Assembly: GCF_003469205.1 (NCBI RefSeq)
Contig: NZ_QSIN01000004.1
Location: forward strand, 120,635-184,634
Source: Collinsella sp. AM33-4BH
Lineage (GTDB): Bacteria; Actinomycetota; Coriobacteriia; Coriobacteriales; Coriobacteriaceae
Length of the DNA: 64,000 bases
Direction of reading: 5' to 3'
Part shown: positions 9,364 to 16,886 of the stretch, piece after piece
Position numbering within the stretch: the first letter of the stretch is position 1
Layout: every line of letters starts with the position of its first letter
Notes under the pieces: model-generated
Databases searched by the model: none
What the model saw: the letters and a program-made list of their open reading frames with translations, nothing else
What the model was told of the DNA's origin: nothing
Translations under genes and position numbers: made by a program

Positions 9364-9467
9364 ATGAGAAGACTCCTTCCCCGTCTTGCTTGACCGCCGC
9401 ACTCCTTGCCGGCGTGCTCGCCGGCGGCCCAGCTTACGCCACCGCGGCCACCCCATCTCAAGTTATC
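9364..9467 (+). pseudogene. remnant of a secreted-protein signal peptide
   Basis: ATG at 9364 starts MRRLLPRLA and hits a stop. A one-base shift restores a frame reading TAALLAGVLAGGPAYATAA, a textbook signal-peptide core with a small-residue cleavage site. A terminator follows at once, so any mature protein has been lost. The interpretation as a frameshifted and truncated gene is inference from about 35 codons. Confidence 0.4.
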
Positions 9468-9468
9468 G

Positions 9469-9498
9469 GCCCATCCGATGTGATCGGACGGGCTTTTT
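9469..9498 (+). terminator. intrinsic terminator before mscS
   Basis: GCCCATCCGAT pairs with ATCGGACGGGC (one mismatch) over a three-base loop, followed by TTTTT. It isolates mscS from upstream transcription. Confidence 0.75.
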
Positions 9499-9541
9499 GG
9501 TGGGTATCATGGTTGAATGATCATTAGGAGGTTTTCCCTAC

Positions 9542-10309
9542 ATGGAATTGTTTGAACCGATTCTTCATTTCTTTGAGCAGCGCTGGGTCCACAACATCAT
9601 CTGGGCCGTCATCTTGGTAATAGTCACCGCCATCGCCGCCAAGGTGGCATCCAAGACCCTGCGCCACCTACTCAACCGAGACGACAACCCGCTTCCCGCA
9701 TCGAGCATCTTCATCAACATCGCGCGTGCCGTCATTTGGATGATCGGCGGCAGCTTTATCCTCGACAACTGCTTTGGCATTAACGCAAACGCGCTCGTCG
9801 CCGCTCTTGGCGTCGGCGGCATCGCCATCTCGCTCGGCTTTCAGGACACGCTGTCAAACCTCATCGGCGGCATGCAGGTGACGTTTATGGGCATTATCAA
9901 ACCCGGCGACAATATCGAGGTCGGCGGCGTGTCGGGCGTGGTCCAAGATATCACCTGGCGCCATGCGACCATCGAGGACGCCTGCGGGCAGACCATCATC
10001 GTCCCCAATTCAAACATCTCCAAGAACACGCTCGTGCACTTGATGCCCTTTGGGCGCGTTACCGTGCCCGTTGCCGTAAAGGACACGTCCAAGTGGGCCT
10101 CGCTGGATGCGCTGGCAGATGAGCTTACCGACGCCACCAAGGCCGCGGTGCTTCCCATCTCTGGCTTTGACAAGGAGCCGTACGTGCTCTTTAGTGAGAT
10201 CGGCGACTTTGGCGTCAAGGGCAAAATCATCTTTATCGTCAGCGACGATAGCACCACCTTCACGGCAGCCGACGCCTGCATCCGCGCCATCGCCCCCATC
10301 ATCGCCTAA
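9542..10309 (+). CDS. mscS: MscS-family mechanosensitive channel
   Basis: 255 residues. Three hydrophobic helices are visible; the third is the pore helix with small residues in LVAALGVGGIAISLGFQDTLSNLIGG, the MscS signature, followed by the beta domain (GDNIEVGGVSGVVQDITWRHATI and PNSNISKNTL). Acts as a membrane tension-gated valve releasing solutes on osmotic downshock. AGGAGG lies at 9525-9530. Single gene; its stop codon overlaps the hairpin repeat at 10308. Confidence 0.93.
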   Translation: MELFEPILHFFEQRWVHNIIWAVILVIVTAIAAKVASKTLRHLLNRDDNPLPASSIFINIARAVIWMIGGSFILDNCFGINANALVAALGVGGIAISLGFQDTLSNLIGGMQVTFMGIIKPGDNIEVGGVSGVVQDITWRHATIEDACGQTIIVPNSNISKNTLVHLMPFGRVTVPVAVKDTSKWASLDALADELTDATKAAVLPISGFDKEPYVLFSEIGDFGVKGKIIFIVSDDSTTFTAADACIRAIAPIIA

Positions 10310-10347
10310 AACCACCACAAAGGGGACAGGCACCTTTGTGGTGGTTT
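10308..10347. repeat. CCACCAC-type hairpin repeat, copy 1
   Basis: Perfect 15-bp stem AAACCACCACAAAGG / CCTTTGTGGTGGTTT with loop GGACAGGCA. It begins within the mscS stop codon and ends in a short T-run, so it probably works as a terminator. Copies lie at 13036, 15050 and, inverted, 16758. Confidence 0.85.
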
Positions 10348-10403
10348 CGCATCGTGGTACCATGGTTCATATCGTTGTTTAAACGACTAAGGGAGTAGAC
10401 ACC

Positions 10404-12320
10404 ATGGAAGAGGCCTATCGTCAAGCACGCAAGCGCGGCGAGCAGGGACGCCGTCGCGCCATCAGCCAAAGCGAGCACCCGTACCTTACGGACCTCGACA
10501 GCTTGGTTGCCCAGCTCCCCTTAGGTCAGCGAGAGAGCGTCGGCCTGCGGGATATTCCGCTCGAAATGGTCGTCGGCACGGTTACCAAGGGCCGTCAGTC
10601 TGCCTTTTCGTGCAACTTTATGCCCCTGTTGCCATTTAGCACCGAGTTCGCCCGCAAGTGGTCCAACCTCTATGACATCCAGGTGACCGAGGGCTATCGC
10701 GACCCCATCATCGTCACCGAGTTCATGCATCGGTTCTACGTCCAGGAGGGCAACAAGCGCGTCAGCGTCCTCAAATTCCTGGACGCCCCGACGGTTTCGG
10801 CCAAGGTCACCCGCCTCTACCCCGGCACATGGGATTCCGTCGAAAGTCGCCTGTACGGCGAGTTCTGCGCGTTTTGGCGCGTCTGCCCCCTATACGAGAT
10901 CGAGTTCTCGCGCGAGGGAAGCTATGAGACGCTCGCCAAGATGCTCGGCCAGGACCTTGTCGAAAAGTGGCCACAGAAAAAGGTCGACTACCTGCGCCAT
11001 ACCTTCCTACTCTTTAAACGTGCCTACCTGCGCGCCGGCGGCGACCATCTGGACATTACGCCCGCCGACGCCATGCTCGTCTACCTCAACGTGTACAACC
11101 AAGACCGTCTACTGGATACGCCGACGGATATCGTCGTCAACCGTCTGTGCAAGATTTGGCGCGAGCTGGTCATTGCCGGCAAAAATGACGAGGACAAGGT
11201 CGATCTTGTCGAAGCGCCGAGCGTCGATGAGGAAGAGGCGCCCGCCAAGCCCACCTCCGGCGTGCTCAACTTCTTTATGGGCAAGACCGTCTACTCGGCG
11301 GCCAACCCCCTACGCATCGCCTTTATCCATGAGTTCCCCTGTTCGACGTCGAGCTGGGACAGCCTGCACGATCAAGGGCGCCAGTATCTCGATGAGCACT
11401 TTGGCGGTATCGTGCGCACCGAGGCGTTTGAGGACTGCCACGATCCAGACGTGTTCTACGCCGCCGTGGAAACGGCTGTCAAACATGGAGACAACGTCAT
11501 CTTCTCGACCTCGCATCGCCTGATGGAATACACGCTCAGGGCAGCCGTTGAGTATCCCCAGGTTCGGTTCCTCAACTGCTCCATCGGCCTTCCCCACCAA
11601 AGCGTGCGCTCGTATTTTGGAAAGATGTACGAGGCAAAGTTTCTGCTGGGCGCTCTTGCGGCCAGCATGGCGGACAACCATCGCATTGGCTACCACGCGT
11701 CCGTCTTTGCGTCGGGCGCGCTTAGCGAGATCAACGCCTTTGCCATCGGCGCCTCGCTGCTCGACCCCCGCGCGCAAATTATCCTGACCTGGGGCGATGT
11801 GCCCGCCGGAGGCCTTTCCGAGGCCATGTGCCGCGAGGGCGTGAGCGTCATGACCGGCGCTGACATGTCAAAGTCGCTCGAAGACCCAACGGCCTACGGG
11901 CTTCACCGCTTGGTCGACGGAAAAGTCACCGGCATCGCCATGCCCGTATGGAACTGGGGCCGTTACTACGAGCTCATCGTTCGCAGCCTTCTGCACGGCA
12001 CGTGGGACGAGACCAGCGACGACAACCAAGTGCGCGCCGTCAACTACTGGTACGGCATGAGCTCCGGCGTTATCGACATCCGTTACGCTCCGGGCCTACC
12101 CTACCAGACGCGCAAACTCGTGCAGTTGCTCCGCAACGGCATTGTCGAGGGCTCCATCAACCCCTTTGGCGGCGAGCTCCACAGCCAGAACGGCGTGGTA
12201 CAGATCGAAGGCTTCCCTCCGCTGCCGAGCACGCAGATTGTCGAGATGAATTGGCTAGCGGACAACGTGGTGGGCACCATTCCGCAGCTCGACGATGAGC
12301 CGAAAGTCCCTGTCCTATGA
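10404..12320 (+). CDS. cytosolic protein with ParB-like N-terminus and BMP-type binding domain
   Basis: 638 residues and no signal peptide or membrane span. Residues about 60-130 resemble a ParB/sulfiredoxin-type domain: DPIIVTEFMHRFYVQEGNKRVSVLKFL is the pattern of a ParB box with an EGNKR turn. A helical middle and acidic linker (DLVEAPSVDEEEAPA) lead to residues about 295-620, which resemble BMP/Med periplasmic nucleoside-binding proteins (IAFIHE, FLNCSIG, GKMYEAKFLLGALAA, WNWGRYYELIV). A BMP domain without export signal suggests an intracellular ligand sensor. Exact role unknown. Ribosome-binding site GGGAG; its stop overlaps the next start by four bases (ATGA), so the phosphoesterase is coupled to it. 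Confidence 0.75.
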   Translation: MEEAYRQARKRGEQGRRRAISQSEHPYLTDLDSLVAQLPLGQRESVGLRDIPLEMVVGTVTKGRQSAFSCNFMPLLPFSTEFARKWSNLYDIQVTEGYRDPIIVTEFMHRFYVQEGNKRVSVLKFLDAPTVSAKVTRLYPGTWDSVESRLYGEFCAFWRVCPLYEIEFSREGSYETLAKMLGQDLVEKWPQKKVDYLRHTFLLFKRAYLRAGGDHLDITPADAMLVYLNVYNQDRLLDTPTDIVVNRLCKIWRELVIAGKNDEDKVDLVEAPSVDEEEAPAKPTSGVLNFFMGKTVYSAANPLRIAFIHEFPCSTSSWDSLHDQGRQYLDEHFGGIVRTEAFEDCHDPDVFYAAVETAVKHGDNVIFSTSHRLMEYTLRAAVEYPQVRFLNCSIGLPHQSVRSYFGKMYEAKFLLGALAASMADNHRIGYHASVFASGALSEINAFAIGASLLDPRAQIILTWGDVPAGGLSEAMCREGVSVMTGADMSKSLEDPTAYGLHRLVDGKVTGIAMPVWNWGRYYELIVRSLLHGTWDETSDDNQVRAVNYWYGMSSGVIDIRYAPGLPYQTRKLVQLLRNGIVEGSINPFGGELHSQNGVVQIEGFPPLPSTQIVEMNWLADNVVGTIPQLDDEPKVPVL

Positions 12321-13027
12321 AAATCCTTGCCATAGCCGATACCGAAGAACGATGCCTTTGGGAGTGCTTTCGCAAGGAACGCTTTGAGGGCGTCGACCTG
12401 ATTTTGTCCGCCGGCGATCTGGACCCGGACTATCTTGAGTTTTTGGTCACCGTCATCAACAAACCGCTCATCTACGTGCGCGGCAATCACGATGACCGCT
12501 ACGCACGTCATGCACCGGGCGGATGCATCTGCGTAGAAGACAGCGTGTACACGTACCGAGGGATTCGCATTGCGGGCCTTGGCGGGTCCATGCGTTATCG
12601 CGACGGCGCCAACATGTACACCGAACGCGAGATGTCCAAGCGCATGCGTAAGCTGTCACGTAAGGTTAGGATGGTCGGCGGGTGCGACATTCTGCTTACC
12701 CATGCACCCGCCGCCGGTATGGGCGATCTGGATGATCTACCGCATCGAGGATTCGAATGCTTTAACACGGCACTCGAATCCTGGAATCCCGACTACATGG
12801 TGCACGGGCATGTGCACCAAAGCTACGGTTGCGATTTTCACCGCGAGCGTCAGCACGCATGCGGGGCAACGATCATCAACGCCTGCGGCTATACGCAGTT
12901 TGAACTCGACGAGACGCACTACCCCATCCGTGGCTGGCAAGCAGCCTGGCTCAATTCGCAAACCATGCGCCGCGAGCTCAAGCGCCACGAGGCCATCGAG
13001 TCCTCAACCGCCAGAACCCCCTGGTAA
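12317..13027 (+). CDS. calcineurin-like metallophosphoesterase
   Basis: 236 residues with most elements of the dinuclear metal site: IADTEE (where DxH is usual, so the first metal ligand His is replaced), GDLDPDY, GNHDDRY, LTHAPAAG and HGHVHQS. It probably hydrolyses a phosphodiester or phosphomonoester in the cytoplasm; the substrate is unknown. Translationally coupled by ATGA overlap to the ParB/BMP-like protein before it, so the pair probably acts on one ligand or signal. A CCACCAC hairpin follows the stop. Confidence 0.9.
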   Translation: MKILAIADTEERCLWECFRKERFEGVDLILSAGDLDPDYLEFLVTVINKPLIYVRGNHDDRYARHAPGGCICVEDSVYTYRGIRIAGLGGSMRYRDGANMYTEREMSKRMRKLSRKVRMVGGCDILLTHAPAAGMGDLDDLPHRGFECFNTALESWNPDYMVHGHVHQSYGCDFHRERQHACGATIINACGYTQFELDETHYPIRGWQAAWLNSQTMRRELKRHEAIESSTARTPW

Positions 13028-13035
13028 CTGCCAAC

Positions 13036-13095
13036 AACCACCACGAAGGGGATAGGCACCTTTATGGTGGTTTTGCTGACTCGTCCGACCTGTCC
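13036..13095. repeat. CCACCAC-type hairpin repeat, copy 2
   Basis: AACCACCACGAAGG (13036-13049) pairs with CCTTTATGGTGGTT (13059-13072), one mismatch. The following TTTTGCTGACTCGTCC plus GACCTGTCC is identical over 25 bases to the sequence after copy 3 (15087-15111), so the mobile or duplicated unit extends beyond the hairpin. Confidence 0.8.
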
Positions 13096-13141
13096 ATCAC
13101 GGTGCTTGTGTAATTAACGAGAACACTCATTGTTTTGTAAG

Positions 13142-13168
13142 GACGGCGCTCACGTGCCGTCTTTTTTT
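13142..13168 (+). terminator. intrinsic terminator
   Basis: GACGGC (13142-13147), eight-base loop, GCCGTC (13156-13161), then seven T. It ends the phosphoesterase transcript upstream of the sigma-factor gene. Confidence 0.85.
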
Positions 13169-13259
13169 GTCAACTTATGCAGTCTCGACCGTGTTGTATG
13201 TAGAGGGACCTCGCGAGACGCCTTCCCTATATCCACCACGACCAATTGGAGGTGACACT

Positions 13260-13820
13260 ATGCCTGCACGCCGTAACCGCAATAGCACGCTCCGATGCGA
13301 TGCCGATCAGATCGAGCGGGAAGCAAAGCGCTTGGTCGACACGTATTCCGACCTCATCCTTCGATTGTGCTATTCGGCCCTTGGATCCGCTGACGACGCT
13401 CAAGACATCTGCCAGGACACGCTGATCAAGATTCTCCAACGCACTCAACCGTTCGACTCGCTCGAACACGAACGTGCTTGGGTGATCCGAGTCGCACTGA
13501 ACGCATGTCGCGATATCGGCCGTACGCACGCGAATCACCCGGTTGTCGACCTCGATTCGCTCCCCGATTTCTGCGCACCCGTAACACATACCGAGCAAGA
13601 ATTCGCGCAACGCGACTGCGCCATTCTTTCCGCTGTCACGGCCCTGCCTCAAGCACAGCGCATCGCCATCTTTTTGCACTACTACGCAGGCATGAGCATC
13701 AGGAAAATCGCAGACGCCGTTCACGCGACGCCAGCTGCAACCGCCCAGCACCTTAGCCGCGGACGTGCGTCACTTCGGCTTTCCTTGAAAGGAGACCACA
13801 ATGACTACGAATTCGAATGA
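13260..13820 (+). CDS. ECF-type RNA polymerase sigma factor
   Basis: 186 residues. Region 2 is about residues 25-95 (LILRLCYSALGSADDAQDICQDTLIKIL, the core-binding and -10 recognition helices) and region 4 about 120-180 (LPQAQRIAIFLHYYAGMSIRKIADAVHATPAATAQHLSRGR, the -35 recognition helix-turn-helix). GGAGG lies seven bases before the ATG at 13260. It overlaps the following anti-sigma-like gene by 20 bases. By family analogy it drives envelope-stress genes and probably its own operon; the target promoter is not evident. Confidence 0.92.
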   Translation: MPARRNRNSTLRCDADQIEREAKRLVDTYSDLILRLCYSALGSADDAQDICQDTLIKILQRTQPFDSLEHERAWVIRVALNACRDIGRTHANHPVVDLDSLPDFCAPVTHTEQEFAQRDCAILSAVTALPQAQRIAIFLHYYAGMSIRKIADAVHATPAATAQHLSRGRASLRLSLKGDHNDYEFE

Positions 13821-14931
13821 CTATCGCCACGCCCTGGAGCACATTTCGTTTACCGATAATGCGAAGCAGCACATGGCAAACTCGATTGCTCAGTCCGTCG
13901 CCTCGAGCGATGCGGCGACCGCTCAAAGCAACTTTAATGGCACGCGACGCAAGCCGCGCATCGCCCGCCATCCCGTAAGAACAGTCGCTCGCATTGCCGC
14001 TGTAACGGCAGTCCTCGCTATCGTCATTGGAGGCGCTGGCACGGCTATGGCAACAGGCGTCCTGCCGCTTCCTTCTGACATGCTTTCCGACATCTTTGAC
14101 GGACCTGCTTCTCAAACCGAGATCATCGACCGTATTGGCCGGCCCGTCGGTGCTAGCTGCTCCAACAACGGAGTCACCGTGACCGCCGACGCCATCATGG
14201 GCGACAAGGATATGGTTACCATCGCCTATACGCTTACGTTCGACGATCCCGCTGCCCTGAAAAAGCTTTCCGAGCCGGGCGAGAACGGAACTATCGCCGG
14301 AAGTGTCGAGGGAAACGTATACGTTGATGGCGAGCATGGCGGCCAAGGCCAATCATGGCTCATTGACAAGAACCCCAATGACTCCAGCATTCAATACTTT
14401 GCACAGTTCAGCGTTGAATCACCCGGCCTTATGGGCAGGACCGTCCGCACGCATATCAACTCTCTCGTTGTGCCACGCGCTGGCAAAGAGCTTCCCGAGT
14501 ATAAGAAAATACTTACGGGCCCATGGGATCTTAAGTTCCAGCTGAATTACGAAGATACATCCGTTACGATTCCCGCGCCCAAATCGGTCAACTTTAACGG
14601 CACCAAGGCGACGATTCAAGAGGCCACCGTATCCTGCGTTGGCGTTTCAGTCCGCTACAACATAGATCGTTCCATCAAACACGACAACAACAGCGGCAAG
14701 ATGTCTCAAAACATGGAGGAGTCTATGGATGCCGTTGGCAACATACCCCTCATCGTGACGTTCAAAGACGGTCATGTTGAGGACGCAACCAGCCACAGCG
14801 GCTATTTCGCAAATAAACTGGATAACGGCACCACTGATGTCCACAAGACCTGGCCGTTCTCGCAAGTTTGTGACACAGACAAGATTGCAAGCGTACAAAT
14901 TGGCGATACGGTCATTCCCATGAATTCGTAA
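13801..14931 (+). CDS. DUF4179-type membrane anti-sigma factor
   Basis: 376 residues: a cytoplasmic N-terminal region of about 60 residues, one membrane helix at about 62-84 (VARIAAVTAVLAIVIGGAG) and a large external domain with the beta-rich DUF4179 pattern (VTVTADAIMGDKDMVTIAYTLTF). The start lies 20 bases inside the sigma-factor gene, with GGAGACC before it, so production of the two is coupled. Such proteins tether the sigma factor at the membrane and release it upon an external signal. The signal is unknown. Confidence 0.8.
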   Translation: MTTNSNDYRHALEHISFTDNAKQHMANSIAQSVASSDAATAQSNFNGTRRKPRIARHPVRTVARIAAVTAVLAIVIGGAGTAMATGVLPLPSDMLSDIFDGPASQTEIIDRIGRPVGASCSNNGVTVTADAIMGDKDMVTIAYTLTFDDPAALKKLSEPGENGTIAGSVEGNVYVDGEHGGQGQSWLIDKNPNDSSIQYFAQFSVESPGLMGRTVRTHINSLVVPRAGKELPEYKKILTGPWDLKFQLNYEDTSVTIPAPKSVNFNGTKATIQEATVSCVGVSVRYNIDRSIKHDNNSGKMSQNMEESMDAVGNIPLIVTFKDGHVEDATSHSGYFANKLDNGTTDVHKTWPFSQVCDTDKIASVQIGDTVIPMNS

Positions 14932-15049
14932 CGCTACGCGGCTCGTATATGCACCCGGTTCCGCACTTCGCGTCTAAAGATGCGCTGTCATCGAGCAGCG
15001 TGAGCGCAAGGCCGCCCGTATGGTCGGCTGGGAACACCTCGTTGCGCTA

Positions 15050-15111
15050 AAAACCACCACGAAGGGGACCGGCACCTTTGTGATGGTTTTGCTGACTCGT
15101 CCGACCTGTCC
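15050..15111. repeat. CCACCAC-type hairpin repeat, copy 3
   Basis: AAAACCACCACGAAGG pairs with CCTTTGTGATGGTTTT (one mismatch plus a wobble) around GGACCGGCA. It is preceded by an apparent TAA and followed by the same 25-base tail as copy 2. No gene is seen between 14932 and here. Confidence 0.8.
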
Positions 15112-15120
15112 CAACGGTTT

Positions 15121-15257
15121 GTCTCAATCTGTAACAGGTAGGGCCCAAATAATCGGTTAGCTGTTACAGATCGAGACAGACCACGGATGCTCGGCCGAAA
15201 ATCTCAATCTGTAACAGGTAGGAACGATTTTGCCCCTTAGATGTTACAGATTGAGAT
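15121..15257. repeat. alternating 17-bp repeat array with 23-bp spacers, locus 1
   Basis: Four 17-base units at 15121-15137, 15161-15177, 15201-15217 and 15241-15257, all separated by exactly 23 bases. Units 1 and 3 read (G/A)TCTCAATCTGTAACAG; units 2 and 4 are its reverse complement with one to two changes. The three spacers are unrelated to one another at first sight. The same layout recurs at 25771-25907. Alternatively viewed, each half is a 57-bp imperfect palindrome spaced 80 bp centre to centre. Function unknown. Confidence 0.9.
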
Positions 15258-15282
15258 ATTTGACAGCTTGAATCGGCATCGC

Positions 15283-15915
15283 CTACAGCGCGGCGACGAC
15301 CTTGTCGCCCATCGTCGTGGTGCCGAGGATCTTATCTGCCGGGGTGTTGACATCGGCGATGTCACGGGTGCGCCAGCCCTCGTCGAGCACGCGCGCCACG
15401 GCGCTCTCGATCCACGCGGCTTGCTCGCCCATGTCGAGCGCGTAGGTCAGCAGCATCGCCACCGACAAGATTTGAGCCAGCGGATTGGCCACGCCGAGCC
15501 CCGCGATGTCAGGAGCGCTGCCAGCGCTCGGCCCAAACAGCGATACGCCATCATCCAGCGAGGCAGAGGCAAGCATACCGAGCGATCCGGTAATCTGAGC
15601 CGCCTCATCGGACAGGATGTCGCCGAACATGTTCTCCGTCACCACGACGTCAAAGTCTGCCGGTCGACTGATGAGCTGCATGGCGGCGTTGTCGACGAGC
15701 AGGTCCTCAAGCTCCACGTCGGAGTACTCCTCGTCTTGCACGCGATGCACGATCTCGCGCCACATGCGGCTCGTCTCCAGCACGTTGCGCTTATCAACGC
15801 TCGTCACCTTGCCGCGACGTTTGCGCGCCGCCTCAAATGCCTGGCGCGCAATGCGCTCAATCTCGTACTCGCGATACTCCATCACGTCGACCGCACGCTG
15901 ACCGGCCGCACCCGC
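15283..15915 (-). pseudogene. leuB: 3-isopropylmalate dehydrogenase, C-terminal part only
   Basis: The frame gives about 205 residues matching LeuB from roughly residue 150 to the end: [38 protein letters not shown], the Asp-rich [21 protein letters not shown] (substrate and Mg2+ site) and [20 protein letters not shown] (NAD site). The N-terminal half with its nucleotide-binding strands is missing. At about 15915 the sequence passes, out of frame, into leuA. A deletion that removed the rest of leuA, the usual leuCD and the start of leuB explains this. The product cannot be an active dehydrogenase. Confidence 0.85.
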
Positions 15916-16489
15916 AGCGCCCGCGCAGGTCACGGATGCGGGCGCCAAAGTCCCACGGCATGTTGTAGCCCATCGTATCGGGGATGTTCACGACCGTGGC
16001 ACCGGCCTTTACGGCCGCCTCGATAATGCGCACCAGAAACTCCTGATCGGAGCGGCCGGCATCCTCGGCATAAAACTCAACATCGTCAACGAACTTGCGA
16101 GCATGTTTGACGGCATGGATCGCTCACTCAATTGCCCTTTCCTCAGTCATATGGAGCTTGTCGCGCAGGTGACTGGTGCTCACACCCAGCCCTGTATGGA
16201 TACGGGGCCTCTGGGCCGTTTTGAGCGCCTCTGCAGCCACTTCGATATCCCTGTCGACAGCGCGCGTCAGGCCGCATACCGTGCATCGGTCGCCCGCAAT
16301 CTTGCCAATCTCCTGTACGGAGCGAAAGTCACCAGGACTCGAGATGGGAAAGCCCGCCTCGATAACGTCCACGTTCATGCGCACCAGCTGGCGGGCGATG
16401 AAGAGCTTTTCCTCGGTATTCATGCTGGCGCCCGGCGACTGCTCACCGTCGCACAGGGTGGCGTCAAAGATTGTGATTTTGTGGCTTAT
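15916..16489 (-). pseudogene. leuA: 2-isopropylmalate synthase, N-terminal part, multiply disabled
   Basis: About 190 codons of LeuA are readable. AGGAGG (16495-16500) precedes an ATA where the ATG should be. The active-site block reads [14 protein letters not shown] instead of [14 protein letters not shown], losing the catalytic arginine. An in-frame TGA follows HMTEERAIE, exactly where relatives have an arginine (CGA to TGA). The frame then resumes [29 protein letters not shown] and INIPDT-like [10 protein letters not shown] before breaking off at the deletion junction with leuB. Four independent lesions make this a clear pseudogene. Confidence 0.88.
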
Positions 16490-16552
16490 ATGTTCCTCCT
16501 GATTGACCGTTTTATGACAGATGGCTTTCAGGAGAGAGAAGGCCTAGAGATA

Positions 16553-16610
16553 GAAAAATACCCGTGTCGCTCATCACGCCTGAAAGCGGCAGACGATAGC
16601 GCACCCGGGT
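16553..16610 (-). terminator. leucine attenuator terminator
   Basis: On the minus strand ACCCG (16606-16610) to CGGGT (16560-16564) closes a long imperfect stem (GCGCT/AGCG, ATC/GAT and GCC/GGC pairs inside) that is followed by ATTTTTC. It sits between the leucine leader peptide and leuA, as expected for a transcription attenuator. Confidence 0.7.
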
Positions 16611-16640
16611 ACAACAAATCGTTATAGCGAGATTACAACC

Positions 16641-16700
16641 CTAGCGCGCTATCCAATCTAGTAGCGCTAGGCCTAGGAGCTGTTGCGTGTTCTTAAACAT
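16641..16700 (-). CDS. leuL: leucine operon leader peptide
   Basis: A 19-residue reading frame, MFKNTQQLLGLALLDWIAR, with AGGGAG seven bases before its ATG. It carries five leucine codons in seven positions (one CTC and four CTA, a rare codon in GC-rich genomes). It is followed by the attenuator hairpin and leuA. Stalling at these codons when charged tRNA-Leu is scarce would favour antitermination. It appears intact although the operon it served is dead. Confidence 0.8.
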   Translation of the reverse strand: MFKNTQQLLGLALLDWIAR

Positions 16701-16757
16701 GTTGGGCTCCCTTCGGCCTCGGGTAGTACTACATCGCGCTAAAGTACAACACAAGTA

Positions 16758-16796
16758 AAACCACCACAAGGGTGCCTGTCCCCTTCGTGGTGGTTT
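16758..16796. repeat. CCACCAC-type hairpin repeat, copy 4 (inverted)
   Basis: AAACCACCACAAGGG pairs with CCCTTCGTGGTGGTTT (wobble/mismatch at one site). The loop TGCCTGTCC is the reverse complement of the GGACAGGCA loop of copy 1, so this copy is inverted relative to copies 1-3. It lies between rplA and the leucine leader. Confidence 0.8.
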
Positions 16797-16813
16797 CGTT
16801 GACTCAAAAGCAA

Positions 16814-16848
16814 GAGACCCGGTCCTGCGCAGGGCAGAACCGGGTTTC
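16814..16848 (-). terminator. terminator of the rplK-rplA transcript
   Basis: GAGACCCGGTCCTGC and GCAGAACCGGGTTTC pair over a short loop, 39 bases beyond the rplA stop; TCTCTTGCTTTTG follows on the minus strand. Confidence 0.8.
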
Positions 16849-16886
16849 TTTAGCAATGCTTGCTTTGCTCAGGCAGTAACTAGCAG

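Noticed and set aside
15121-15257. CRISPR array
   Set aside because: Repeats alternate in orientation, there are only four per locus, and no cas genes are visible. The term spacer array is used only descriptively.
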